A DNA stretch of 48,298 nucleotides from Anderseniella sp. (lineage in GTDB: Bacteria > Pseudomonadota > Alphaproteobacteria > Rhizobiales > Aestuariivirgaceae), in NCBI GenBank assembly GCA_030626025.1, contig DAOUPT010000023.1:1-48298 (forward strand), in the 5' to 3' direction. Shown here piece after piece: positions 33,497 through 42,221 of the stretch. The position numbers and the translations under genes are program-made. The notes beneath the pieces were generated by a model. It ran no database searches and was not told the DNA's origin. It saw nothing but the letters and a program-made list of their open reading frames with translations. Every line of letters starts with the position of its first letter. The stretch's first letter is position 1.

Positions 33497-34376
33497 TGTT
33501 TTGTACCTGCTCGCGTAGTTGATCGATGGTGGTTTTCATTTCCAAACCAATATGGGAAAGCTCTTTGCATGAAGCTTTTGAGCACAGGGTGTTGGCTTCG
33601 CGGTTAAATTCTTGGGCTAAAAAATCGAGTTTTCGGCCAACCGCTTCATCGCTGGCAATCAGCTCGCGGGCAGCTTCGACATGAGCAAACAGCCGGTCAA
33701 GTTCTTCCTGCACATCAGCACGAGTAGAGATGATAACCGCTTCAGCGTGCAGACGGTCGGGATCAAGAGCGTCATTAGCCTCGAGCAGTTTTTCGATCTG
33801 CTCGACAAACCGGGCTTTGAGGGCTTGCGGCTGGCGGCCGGGGCAATCGCGGGCAGCAATTGTAAGTTCCTCAATTTTGCTAACCTGATCGGAAATAACT
33901 TTTTCAATACGAGCCCCTTCCTGCATGCGCATATCCGACAGTTCGGAAAACACCATCTTTGCACCTTCAAGCAATGCCTCGCGGCGGGCGATGAGCGCCA
34001 CTTCACCTTCTTGAGGTTCGGTTGTTTCCAAAACGCCGCGCAGGGCCAGCAGGCTCTCAACATTGATCGGCGGTGAACCAAGGCGCTGGCGCAGCGGTTC
34101 GGCAATTTTCAATACCGCCTCAAGCGCCTGTTCATTGACCGCCAGCACTGTCGCGCCCTGCTCGCGGTTGAGCTGCAAATTGAGTTGCAGGTTTCCACGC
34201 CGGAAATAGTTTGCGGCCAGTTTGCGCAATTCCAGTTCGAGACTGTCGAGACCGTATGGCAGCCGGCTGCGGACATCAAGGCCCTTGCCATTGACGCTTT
34301 TGACTTCATAGGCCCAGTCATAGTCGCCGAATGAGCCTTGCGTACGGGCAAACCCGGTCATAGAAATCAGCGCCAT
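33489..34376 (-). CDS. yicC: YicC family endoribonuclease
   Basis: This 295-residue protein has the YicC N-terminal domain (MISMTGFAR-like start, here MALISMTGFARTQG, with VKSVNGKGLDVRSRLP) and the C-terminal DUF1732 domain ending in KASCKELSHIGLEMKTTIDQLREQ. YicC proteins cleave RNA in E. coli and are linked to small-RNA turnover. It is coupled to gmk by an 8-bp overlap. In related genomes mltG precedes it; here a small secreted-protein gene does. Confidence 0.94.
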   Translation of the reverse strand: MALISMTGFARTQGSFGDYDWAYEVKSVNGKGLDVRSRLPYGLDSLELELRKLAANYFRRGNLQLNLQLNREQGATVLAVNEQALEAVLKIAEPLRQRLGSPPINVESLLALRGVLETTEPQEGEVALIARREALLEGAKMVFSELSDMRMQEGARIEKVISDQVSKIEELTIAARDCPGRQPQALKARFVEQIEKLLEANDALDPDRLHAEAVIISTRADVQEELDRLFAHVEAARELIASDEAVGRKLDFLAQEFNREANTLCSKASCKELSHIGLEMKTTIDQLREQVQNIE

Positions 34377-34403
34377 AGTACTTTCCTGTTTTTGGTTTTT
34401 GAA

Positions 34404-34877
34404 TTAGCGCGGGCTCGGGGTGTTGAGATAGGCCCGCATGCCGTGCTGATAATTTACAACGGCTTCATCACGCTGCTTTTCGGCTTCGACAAATTCTTCC
34501 GGACCGACATGGCCTCTCAAATAAGCCTGCTTCATCTTGCGATATTCTGTTTCGGCCTTTGTCCGGCTGTTTTCCAAAAACTGCCTGAAAGACTCCATGC
34601 CCTGCCTGGTCGGCCGCGACATATATAAAAACTTCATTGAGGTGCCGTTGAGCGGGGTCTGGTCGCTGTTTACTTTTGGGTCATCGCCGAAATAAACCGC
34701 CGGACGAAAGAAACTGGTTTTCTCATTGGCTTCCTTGCAGATCGGCAGGCAGGATGTTTCAAATCCCTTGGCGTTGTCACATTTGCAAATGCCGACAGCA
34801 GCGGCACTGTTGGGCTGGCTTAAACCCGACCCCAGTCCGGCCACCAGCACCAAACCCAATAAACTCAACCGCTTCAT
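34404..34877 (-). CDS. Secreted Cys-containing protein of unknown function
   Basis: This 157-residue protein starts MKRLSLLGLVLVAGLGSG, a signal peptide with cleavage near AAA-VG. The mature N-terminus has four Cys within about 17 residues (ICKCDN... SCLPIC), and a charged helical region follows (about 95-150). The start at 34877 follows GGGAG at good spacing; a start at 34901 would bury the signal peptide. I do not recognise the family. It occupies the place between fabG and yicC where acpP, fabF and mltG normally lie. Confidence 0.7.
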   Translation of the reverse strand: MKRLSLLGLVLVAGLGSGLSQPNSAAAVGICKCDNAKGFETSCLPICKEANEKTSFFRPAVYFGDDPKVNSDQTPLNGTSMKFLYMSRPTRQGMESFRQFLENSRTKAETEYRKMKQAYLRGHVGPEEFVEAEKQRDEAVVNYQHGMRAYLNTPSPR

Positions 34878-34990
34878 TTTCCGACTCCCAGGTTTTCCCA
34901 TTAATTGGCGCGATATTAGAGCAAGTCGGGATGATATGGAAGCGGGTTTGGGAATCCAGCTTTCGCTGAAACGACGAGCAGGTGAAGTGC

Positions 34991-35728
34991 CTAAATCATC
35001 GCCATGCCACCATTGATGTGCAGAGTTTGGCCGGTCAGGTAGTTGGCTTCGTCACTGGCCAGATAAACCGCAGCGGCGGCGATGTCGGCGGCGGTGCCCA
35101 GTTTGCCAGCCGGGACGTTGGCCAGAATGCCTTCTTTTTGTTTGTCATTAAGAGCATCGGTCATCGGGCTTTCGATGAAGCCGGGGGCGATGCAGTTGGC
35201 GGTGATGCCGCGTGTGGCCAGTTCCTGGGCGATGGATTTGGTCATGCCGATCATGCCGGCCTTGGCCGCAGCGTAGTTGGCTTGTCCGGCATTGCCGGTT
35301 ACCCCGACAATCGAGGTGATACCAATGATGCGGCCGTGGCGTTTTTTCATCATCGGGCGCATGCAGGCTCGGGCCAGACGGAACGCGGCGGTCAGATTAA
35401 CGTCAATCACCGCGGCCCATTCATCGTCTTTCATCCGCATGGTAATATTATCGCGGGTAATACCGGCATTGTTGACCAGAATATCTATGCCCCCCATTGC
35501 CTCTATCGCAGCAGGTACCAGTTTTTCAACTGCTTCGGGGTCTGACAGATTGGTCGGCACCACATGAGCCCGTTCGCCCAATTGATCTTTAAGATCATTC
35601 AATACATTTTCGCGGGTGCCGGAAAGAGCAACAATAGCCCCCTGCCCGTGCAATGCGGTTGCGATTGCAGCGCCAAGACCACCGGTTGCCCCAGTCACCA
35701 ATGCAGTTTTTCCTGTCAAATCAAACAT
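34991..35728 (-). CDS. fabG: 3-oxoacyl-ACP reductase
   Basis: This 245-residue short-chain dehydrogenase reduces 3-oxoacyl-ACP with NADPH. The cofactor motif is TGATGGLG at 12-19, followed by NNAG at 86-89, and the catalytic residues are S139, Y152 and K156 (NYAAAK). It ends GGMAMI. It lies 81 bp after fabD, with short hairpins in the gap. acpP is not next to it, which is unusual for the group. Confidence 0.96.
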   Translation of the reverse strand: MFDLTGKTALVTGATGGLGAAIATALHGQGAIVALSGTRENVLNDLKDQLGERAHVVPTNLSDPEAVEKLVPAAIEAMGGIDILVNNAGITRDNITMRMKDDEWAAVIDVNLTAAFRLARACMRPMMKKRHGRIIGITSIVGVTGNAGQANYAAAKAGMIGMTKSIAQELATRGITANCIAPGFIESPMTDALNDKQKEGILANVPAGKLGTAADIAAAAVYLASDEANYLTGQTLHINGGMAMI

Positions 35729-35758
35729 GATTTAGATTCCTTTTTTAGTTGCATTCAA

Positions 35759-35789
35759 GCGCCATGCGGGCTGCGCGCCTCAATGGCGC
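35759..35789. repeat. Hairpin in the fabD-fabG gap
   Basis: GCGCCAT (35759-35765) and ATGGCGC (35783-35789) are perfect arms. A second small hairpin, CCATGC/GCATGG (35805-35820), overlaps the fabD stop. They may modulate the relative expression of the two genes; no T tract is seen. Confidence 0.5.
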
Positions 35790-35809
35790 TAGTCCTTAAA
35801 AGCCCCATG

Positions 35810-36790
35810 CTACTGCATGGCGCTTTCGCGTCCGCTTTTTATTTCTTCAATTGCCTTGGCAAAGTCGTTGGGGGCACCGATTGCTATTGCTTTGGCATCG
35901 GGTGCATTGCGGCGCATCATGCCGGTCAGCACTTTGCCTGCACCCAGTTCGACAAACAGGCCAATACCATCGGTGGCCATTTTACCAACGCTTTCACGCC
36001 AGCGCACAGTGCCGGTTACCTGGGCCACCAGACTATCACGAATATCTGCCGAGTCAGTCAGTTGATTAGTTGAGACATTGGCAACCAGCGGCACGCTCGG
36101 TGCGGTCATTTCAACATCAGCCAGTGCCTTGGCCATCGCTTCGGCAGCAGGTGCCATCAGGGCGCAATGGAACGGAGCTGATACGGGCAGCATGATCGCC
36201 CGCTTGGCACCTTTCTCCTTGGCCAGCACGCAAGCGCGTTCAACAGCGGCCTTTGAGCCGGAAACAACCACCTGCCCCGGCGCATTGTCATTTGCCGCCT
36301 GACAGACCTCATCACCAGCTGCTTCTTGTGCAATCGCTTCGGCATCAGCAAAATCAAGTCCCAGCAATGCAGCCATGGCGCCAGTACCGACCGGGGTTGC
36401 TGCCTGCATGGCCTGTCCGCGAATTTTTAATAGTCGGGCTGTATCGGCCAGCGAGAAAACCCCGGCAGCAGCAAGGGCTGAATATTCACCGAGCGAATGA
36501 CCGGCAACGCACTTGGCTGTGCCAGCCACCGCCAGGCCATATTCTGCTTCAAGCACCCGCACCACCGCCATGGAAACCGCCATCAATGCCGGTTGGGCAT
36601 TTTCAGTCAGCAGCAATTGATCATCAGGGCCTTGCCACATAATGCTTGAGAGGTTTTGACCGAGGGCCTCGTCAATTTCGTCAAAAACCGCTTTGGCGAC
36701 AGCAAAGTTTTCTGCCAGATCTTTGCCCATGCCGACCTTTTGACTGCCCTGTCCGGGAAATACAAATCCGATATCCACCCCTGTAGCCAT
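35810..36790 (-). CDS. fabD: Malonyl-CoA--ACP transacylase
   Basis: This 326-residue enzyme moves malonyl from CoA to ACP. It has FPGQGSQ near the start, the nucleophile S99 in AGHSLGEYSALAA, R124, and the second catalytic residue H208 in SAPFHCALM. AGGGTG precedes the ATG. It heads the minus-strand series fabD-fabG-(secreted protein)-yicC-gmk-permease. It is divergent from the FecR-domain gene with about 190 bp between. Confidence 0.96.
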   Translation of the reverse strand: MATGVDIGFVFPGQGSQKVGMGKDLAENFAVAKAVFDEIDEALGQNLSSIMWQGPDDQLLLTENAQPALMAVSMAVVRVLEAEYGLAVAGTAKCVAGHSLGEYSALAAAGVFSLADTARLLKIRGQAMQAATPVGTGAMAALLGLDFADAEAIAQEAAGDEVCQAANDNAPGQVVVSGSKAAVERACVLAKEKGAKRAIMLPVSAPFHCALMAPAAEAMAKALADVEMTAPSVPLVANVSTNQLTDSADIRDSLVAQVTGTVRWRESVGKMATDGIGLFVELGAGKVLTGMMRRNAPDAKAIAIGAPNDFAKAIEEIKSGRESAMQ

Positions 36791-36981
36791 TATTCACCCT
36801 TTTTCTGCGATATTTGCGCGATTAAATCTTATGCTGCACGAAACATGGCGGGGCGGTAATGTCAAGATTGTTCCTTATCACTGTTATGGATAAATTTACC
36901 ATGGGTTAGTTTTGGCTTTACGCATACACGCTGATGGTGTAAAAAACCGTAGAGACGGGCGTCAAATAGCGGAATAATGTA

Positions 36982-38139
36982 ATGAGACTGTTTCTATTTA
37001 TCGCCGTGGCATGGATATTTTCCTTTAGCTCGACTTATGCGGCCAGCCCGGCTGTCGAAATCGGCAAAGCGGTCAAGGTTAAAAACAGCGTTGATCTCAT
37101 CACCAACCAAGGCGCTTATGAAATAGTCGTTGGCACGGCAATTCACACGCAGGAAACCGTCACAACCGGTAAAAAAAGCACCAGTCAATTTACCATGACC
37201 GATGATACGCGACTGGCGGTTGGACCGAACTCGCAATTGCTGCTCGACAAATTTGTTTATGATCCAAATCCGAAAAACCGCGAGGTGGTTATTAAAGGCC
37301 TCAAAGGGGCGTTACGGTTTGTCACCGGCAACAATCCGTCCGATACCTATACCATCAACACCCCGACTGCCGTTATCGGGGTTCGCGGCACGATGTTTGA
37401 TCTTTATGTCGCTAAACAGGACAAAACCATTGTTGCATTGTTAAGCGGCAAAATTAATGTTTGCCCGCCCGGTTCAAACCTCGATCTGAATCGGTGTCGT
37501 GATTTAAAAACACCCGGCAAATTTCTTGAAATCGACAGCACCGGCCGTATCAGAATCACCAACATGCCCAACAGGGCAACGCTTGGCGGGGTTTCATTTG
37601 TCACAGCGTTCCCGTTTCTGGCGGGTCGCCGTTTGCGCGGCAAGCTGGCAGCACCGCGAAAATTGCGCTGGCGTATCAGGCGGCGGGCCGGACTGGAAAG
37701 ACCTATCAAGCGGAAAAAACCAATACGCCGCCACAATCGAAGACGCAGCAACGCTGAAGATCAAGGTGAGTTTGTGCCGCCAAGACACCGGCGTTCTGTC
37801 AGCATCAGAGAGGATGGCGGGGGTTACTTGCCACCCGCGCGGCATCGCAAAATCATTAGCCGATATGATTATGAAGATACGCAAAGACCCCGACGCCCGC
37901 GTCACAAAAAAGCAATCAGCCGATATCAGACCGGCGACGGAGGCACCCGACCGAGGCACCGCAAGAGGACCAGCCGTCGCCAACAGGGCGGCTATGATGT
38001 GCCCCCTTACCACCGTAAATCGGTTAGCAGACGGCGGACCAGACACAAGAAATCTGTCAGCCGCATCCGAGGCGGGATATATATTCCAATTCCGCTGCCG
38101 GGCAGGACGATCAAGCGCGGGACGGGTACGATTGATTGA
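36982..38139 (+). CDS. FecR domain protein with repetitive basic tail
   Basis: This 385-residue exported protein has a signal peptide (residues 1-20, ending TYA) and a FecR-type domain at about 25-200, with GTAIHTQETVTTG, RLAVGPNSQLLLDKF and TPTAVIGVRGTMFDL. After residue 215 the chain is extremely basic. From 268 on it holds six copies of a short motif of type RH(R/K)(K/R)xxS(R), at about 268, 287, 307, 325, 344 and 354, mostly 18-20 residues apart. No sigma or TonB-receptor gene is near, so it is not a classical FecR. The tail may bind polyanions such as LPS, nucleic acid or peptidoglycan. A 207-residue overlapping frame is a composition artefact. Confidence 0.75.
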   Translation: MRLFLFIAVAWIFSFSSTYAASPAVEIGKAVKVKNSVDLITNQGAYEIVVGTAIHTQETVTTGKKSTSQFTMTDDTRLAVGPNSQLLLDKFVYDPNPKNREVVIKGLKGALRFVTGNNPSDTYTINTPTAVIGVRGTMFDLYVAKQDKTIVALLSGKINVCPPGSNLDLNRCRDLKTPGKFLEIDSTGRIRITNMPNRATLGGVSFVTAFPFLAGRRLRGKLAAPRKLRWRIRRRAGLERPIKRKKPIRRHNRRRSNAEDQGEFVPPRHRRSVSIREDGGGYLPPARHRKIISRYDYEDTQRPRRPRHKKAISRYQTGDGGTRPRHRKRTSRRQQGGYDVPPYHRKSVSRRRTRHKKSVSRIRGGIYIPIPLPGRTIKRGTGTID

Positions 38140-38206
38140 GTTGGATTAGCTCCCCACAAGGGGAGGAAAGCTATTTGTCATTTTTCAAACAGCCGTCGCT
38201 ATTCAC

Positions 38207-38449
38207 CTATTCCACATCAAGCGGCTCGGTGCCGGTCATCTGACCGTCGCTGGAAAGGGTGATCTTTTCGACTCTTGCTTCGGCTTGCTTGAGCATCGCC
38301 TCACAATGTTTTTTAAGCTTTTCGCCGCGCTCATAGGTGGTAATCGAGCTGTTGAGGTCGACTTTGCCGGCTTCCATGGTTTCGACAATGGCTTCCAATT
38401 CGGCTAAAGCCTCTTCAAAGCTCATATCCTTAATGTCTTTTTCAGCCAT
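38207..38449 (-). CDS. xseB: Exodeoxyribonuclease VII small subunit
   Basis: This 80-residue protein has the characteristic [27 protein letters not shown]-type helix and [22 protein letters not shown]. It binds XseA to form exonuclease VII. It begins 2 bp after the HDAC-family gene on the same strand. XseA is not in the window. The pairing of an HDAC-like gene with xseB is common in Hyphomicrobiales. Confidence 0.95.
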   Translation of the reverse strand: MAEKDIKDMSFEEALAELEAIVETMEAGKVDLNSSITTYERGEKLKKHCEAMLKQAEARVEKITLSSDGQMTGTEPLDVE

Positions 38450-38451
38450 TA

Positions 38452-39414
38452 TTATAAATCCTCATAATTTGGTATGTCGCCGGTGCCGGTACCACGCATC
38501 AGGGCTTGTATATGAACTCCGACACTTGATGCAAGGGCAGCGATGTCATAACCGCCTTCCATCATCGAAATCACCCGGTTGTCAGCATGGCGGTCAGCAA
38601 TTTCCATCAGCTTTAACGTTGCCCAGGCAAAATCTTCCTCGTGCAACTCAACCGAGCCGAGCGGGTCGGCAGCGTGGGCGTCAAATCCGGCGGAAATCAG
38701 CACCAGATCAGGCTCAAAGGCATCAAGGGATGGCAAAATACGCGAGTCAAAAGCTTCGCGGAAATGCTCGCTGCCATCGCCTGCCCGCAATGGCGCGTTG
38801 AAAATATTGCCCTGCCCGGTTTCACTCAGTTCACCGGAACCGGGAAACAGTGGCATCTGGTGGGTGGAGCCATAATACAAGTCAGCATCGGACCAGAATA
38901 TATTCTGGGTGCCATTGCCATGATGGACATCAAAATCAACCACCGCCACGCGCTCGGCGCCATAGGTTTCGCGGGCATATTCAGCCGCGATGGCGATCGA
39001 GTTAAACAGGCAAAAGCCCATGGCCCGGTCACCTTCGGCATGATGGCCGGGCGGGCGCACGGCGCAAAAAGCATTATCGACCTCGCGCAGCATTACCGCA
39101 TCCACCGCCCGTGTCGCAGCCCCGACAGCACGCATGGCTGCTTCAAATGAGGCCGGAACCATAAAGGTGTCAGCATCGAGCATTTCCATGCTGTCTTCTG
39201 GTGAGGTGCCCTCGATCAGGCGCAAATGTTCTTCGGTGTGGGCCAACAAAATATCCTCGCGCCGCCCCATCGGTGCTTCCTCGCGACCCATTTCATCAAA
39301 ATAGCCGTGATCAAGCAGTTTCAGAACCGCCGCCAACCTCTCGGGCCGCTCAGGATGCTCCAGCGGTCCGGCATGTTGAAGGCATATGGGGTGAGTCAGG
39401 CAGAGAGTGAGCAT
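38452..39414 (-). CDS. Histone deacetylase family protein
   Basis: This 320-residue zinc hydrolase has the HDAC/acetylpolyamine amidohydrolase fold. Catalytic H124-H125 ([15 protein letters not shown]) and zinc ligands D162, H164 and D245 ([10 protein letters not shown] and [11 protein letters not shown]) are present. It probably removes acetyl groups from small amines or proteins, as bacterial class II members do. It lies 39 bp after the acyl-CoA dehydrogenase gene and 2 bp before xseB, so a three-gene unit is likely. Confidence 0.92.
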   Translation of the reverse strand: MLTLCLTHPICLQHAGPLEHPERPERLAAVLKLLDHGYFDEMGREEAPMGRREDILLAHTEEHLRLIEGTSPEDSMEMLDADTFMVPASFEAAMRAVGAATRAVDAVMLREVDNAFCAVRPPGHHAEGDRAMGFCLFNSIAIAAEYARETYGAERVAVVDFDVHHGNGTQNIFWSDADLYYGSTHQMPLFPGSGELSETGQGNIFNAPLRAGDGSEHFREAFDSRILPSLDAFEPDLVLISAGFDAHAADPLGSVELHEEDFAWATLKLMEIADRHADNRVISMMEGGYDIAALASSVGVHIQALMRGTGTGDIPNYEDL

Positions 39415-39453
39415 GGTTGGCTTTCTAAAATACGACGGTTTGACAAGATGGTT

Positions 39454-41196
39454 TTAACCGAGAACTTTTGCGCTATCGAGAACCTCACCTGCCCCACCTT
39501 CAACAACCTCAACCAGCGATACGACCTGCACCAGATGGTTGGTGGCGAAGTAGCGGACGAGTTGTATTCGGCTTTTGTCACCACTTGCAGCGGCGCCTTT
39601 GGCGATGGCGGCGGTTCCAGCGACTAAAGCAAAGGCGTGCAGATAGGTTGTGGCGGCAGCTTCGGCTCGTTCGTCTTTTTTGACGATACGTTCAAGCATG
39701 ATGATTGTTGCATGTTCCAACCTAGCGATGGCGGTTTTCAGAAGGGCCGCGACATTGGCCAGTTCTTGGCCAAGACTATTGGCGATTTTGCCTTGCGCAA
39801 CCAGCCAGTTCAGCACCACTTCGCCGTTGCCAAGAGGCAGTTTTCGGCCAATCAGATCAAGGGCCTGAATGCCGTTGGTGCCTTCATAAATCGGGGTGAT
39901 CCGAACATCGCGAAAATGCTGGGCAGCGCCAGTTTCCTCAATAAAGCCCATGCCGCCATGCACTTGCACACCTAAAGACGCCACTTCCAGCCCCATATCG
40001 GTGCTAAAGGCTTTGGCAATGGGTGTGAGAAGTGCGCCAAGAGCGGCTTGTTCTGATCGTTCGGCCTCATCGGTTAAATGCTCGGACAAGTCAAGGGCGC
40101 GGGCGCATTCATAGCAAATAGCGCGGGCCGCTGCGATTTTGGATTTCATGTCCAGCAGCATGCGGGCAACGTCGGCATGTTCGATAATGGCCACTGAACC
40201 ATCACTGCCTTTTTTGCTGCCCTGTTTGCGTTCTTTGGCAAAAGACAGGGCCTGTTGAAAGGCCCGCTCGGCCACAGCCACCCCTTGTAACCCTACATGT
40301 AATCGGGCGTCATTCATCATGGTGAACATGCAATTGAGGCCGCGGTTTTCCTGACCGACCAGCCAGCCGGTTGCACCGCCCTCATCGCCAAATTGCAACA
40401 CAGCAGTCGGTGAACCATGGATGCCCAATTTGTGTTCAAGCCCGACACACTTGACGTCATTGCGCTGCCCCGGTGAGCCATCTTCGTTCAAGATGAATTT
40501 TGGCACCACAAACAGCGAGATACCACGATAGCCTTCGGGCGCATCGGGCAGACGGGCAAGAACCAGATGGATTATGTTTTCGGTCAGATCATGTTCGCCA
40601 TAGGTGATGAAAATCTTGGTGCCGGAAATGGCGTAAGAGCCATCACCATTGGCAACAGCTTTTGACTTGAGCGCGCCGAGATCTGTCCCGGCCTGCGGTT
40701 CGGTCAGACACATGGTGCCGGTCCATTTACCGCTGACCATATTGGGCAAATAAGCCTGTTTCAACTCATCACTGCCATGTGATTTCAAAGCATTTACAGC
40801 ACCTTGAGTGAGTAACGTGCACAGGGCAAAGGCGCTGGAAGCGGTGTTCCATAGCTCTTGCGAGGCAAGGCCGACCAGCAGCGGCAACCCCTGCCCGCCA
40901 TATTCTTCCTGACAGGGCAGCGAGGCCCAGCCGCCTTCGGCCCATTGCTGATAGGCATCTTTCCAGCCCGGCGCTGTGGTGACTGTATTGGTTTGTGTGT
41001 CCAGCTTGCAGCCATGTTCATCGCCGACCCGGTTGAGCGGGGCAATCACTTCACTGGCAAATTTTCCACCTTCGATCAGTATGGCCTCGACCAGATCTGC
41101 TGACAGATCACCAAAAACCCCGCTTTCCAGCAATCCTTCAAGGCCGACAATATCATTGAGCGTATGTTTTATGTCTTCGATTTGAGGGGTGTACAT
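39454..41196 (-). CDS. Acyl-CoA dehydrogenase, long form (DmdC-like)
   Basis: This 580-residue flavoenzyme has the N-terminal, middle (TGTMCLTEPQAGTDLGAL) and C-terminal acyl-CoA dehydrogenase domains plus an extra C-terminal domain, as in the group that includes methylmercaptopropionyl-CoA dehydrogenase. The base is expected in YEGTNGIQALDLIG. Length and LGIHGSPTAVLQF support this class. The substrate cannot be assigned; both DMSP-related and fatty acyl-CoA are possible. It is the first gene of a unit with the HDAC-family gene and xseB. Confidence 0.92.
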   Translation of the reverse strand: MYTPQIEDIKHTLNDIVGLEGLLESGVFGDLSADLVEAILIEGGKFASEVIAPLNRVGDEHGCKLDTQTNTVTTAPGWKDAYQQWAEGGWASLPCQEEYGGQGLPLLVGLASQELWNTASSAFALCTLLTQGAVNALKSHGSDELKQAYLPNMVSGKWTGTMCLTEPQAGTDLGALKSKAVANGDGSYAISGTKIFITYGEHDLTENIIHLVLARLPDAPEGYRGISLFVVPKFILNEDGSPGQRNDVKCVGLEHKLGIHGSPTAVLQFGDEGGATGWLVGQENRGLNCMFTMMNDARLHVGLQGVAVAERAFQQALSFAKERKQGSKKGSDGSVAIIEHADVARMLLDMKSKIAAARAICYECARALDLSEHLTDEAERSEQAALGALLTPIAKAFSTDMGLEVASLGVQVHGGMGFIEETGAAQHFRDVRITPIYEGTNGIQALDLIGRKLPLGNGEVVLNWLVAQGKIANSLGQELANVAALLKTAIARLEHATIIMLERIVKKDERAEAAATTYLHAFALVAGTAAIAKGAAASGDKSRIQLVRYFATNHLVQVVSLVEVVEGGAGEVLDSAKVLG

Positions 41197-41257
41197 GCTA
41201 GAGCATTTCCATTGTTTTGAGTTTGGTTTTTCGACAGATTAGGACGTGTTGCCACAA

Positions 41258-42199
41258 ATGGAAAGGACTACTGACATATCGGCTGCAGTTGATTTCCTCA
41301 ACAGCGGCAGGCTGGTGGCATTTCCCACAGAAACAGTCTATGGGCTGGGCGGTGACGCCTGTAATGATACCGCTGTGGCGGCGATTTTTGCGGCCAAAGG
41401 CCGTCCGCAATTTAATCCGCTAATCGTTCATGTGGCTTCCATGGAAGCGGCGCAGGAACTGGCTGAATTCAACCCGACAGCGCGCAATCTGGCTGATGCT
41501 TTCTGGCCCGGACCGCTAACGCTGGTGCTACCGCGGCTTGACCAATGCCCGGTATCACTTTTGGCCTCAGCCGGGTTGAACAGTCTGGCCATACGTGTTC
41601 CGGCCCATCCATTGGCGCAATCATTGTTACAGCAGTTTGATGGTCCGGTGGTTGCCCCCTCGGCCAATCCATCCGGTGCCATCAGTCCGACAAGTGCTGA
41701 CCATGTGGTTGCCGGTCTTGTTGGCAAGATTGATATGGTGCTGGATGGTGGTGATTGTGACGTGGGGGTAGAGTCGACGATCATTTCCTGTATGGGCAAC
41801 GAGCCTGTTATTCTACGACATGGCGGTTTGGCCCGTGAAGCAATCGAAGCGGTGCTCGGCGTTTCCATATCAGACGGACATCAGGATGCTGAAAACCCAA
41901 CTGCACCCGGTCAACTCCTGAGCCATTATGCTCCAAGGGCCAGCGTTCGTCTGGAGGTGATTGACCCGGCTAAAGACGAAGCGCTTCTGGGCTTTGGGTC
42001 GCTGGCGGTTGAACCTGTGTTAAATTTGTCCACAACCGGTGACCTAACCGAAGCTGCGGCCAATCTGTTTAAAATGCTGCACCAGCTTGATAAAATGGGC
42101 GTTGATAAAATCGCAATCAGCCCAATTCCGAACCACGGTTTGGGCGAAGCAATTAATGACCGGTTGCGCCGCGCTGCTACGCCGCGTGGTACGAATTGA
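41258..42199 (+). CDS. Threonylcarbamoyl-AMP synthase (Sua5)
   Basis: This 313-residue enzyme makes threonylcarbamoyl-AMP for the t6A modification of tRNA. The YrdC core contains GRLVAFPTETVYGLGGDA, AAIFAAKGRP, FNPLIVHV, FWPGPLTLVL and APSANPSG. An additional Sua5 domain of about 110 residues follows (HYAPRASVRLEV). The ATG at 41258 starts the conserved region; a GTG at 41246 is an alternative. It leads a unit with the FAD oxidoreductase, GNAT and aldehyde dehydrogenase genes. Confidence 0.93.
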   Translation: MERTTDISAAVDFLNSGRLVAFPTETVYGLGGDACNDTAVAAIFAAKGRPQFNPLIVHVASMEAAQELAEFNPTARNLADAFWPGPLTLVLPRLDQCPVSLLASAGLNSLAIRVPAHPLAQSLLQQFDGPVVAPSANPSGAISPTSADHVVAGLVGKIDMVLDGGDCDVGVESTIISCMGNEPVILRHGGLAREAIEAVLGVSISDGHQDAENPTAPGQLLSHYAPRASVRLEVIDPAKDEALLGFGSLAVEPVLNLSTTGDLTEAAANLFKMLHQLDKMGVDKIAISPIPNHGLGEAINDRLRRAATPRGTN

Positions 42200-42221
42200 A
42201 CCATATGCTATAGGGGGTGTT

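Noticed and set aside
37526-38149. A 207-codon frame overlapping the FecR-domain gene on the same strand
   Set aside because: It has no family features, lacks a ribosome site, and follows from the Arg-rich composition of the real frame, whose signal peptide and FecR domain are clear.
41197-41257. Possible third copy of the 105-bp palindromic element (CTAGAGCATTTC, then GAGTTTG)
   Set aside because: Only about a dozen contiguous bases match and the hairpin arms are missing; it may be a decayed end but cannot be shown by eye.
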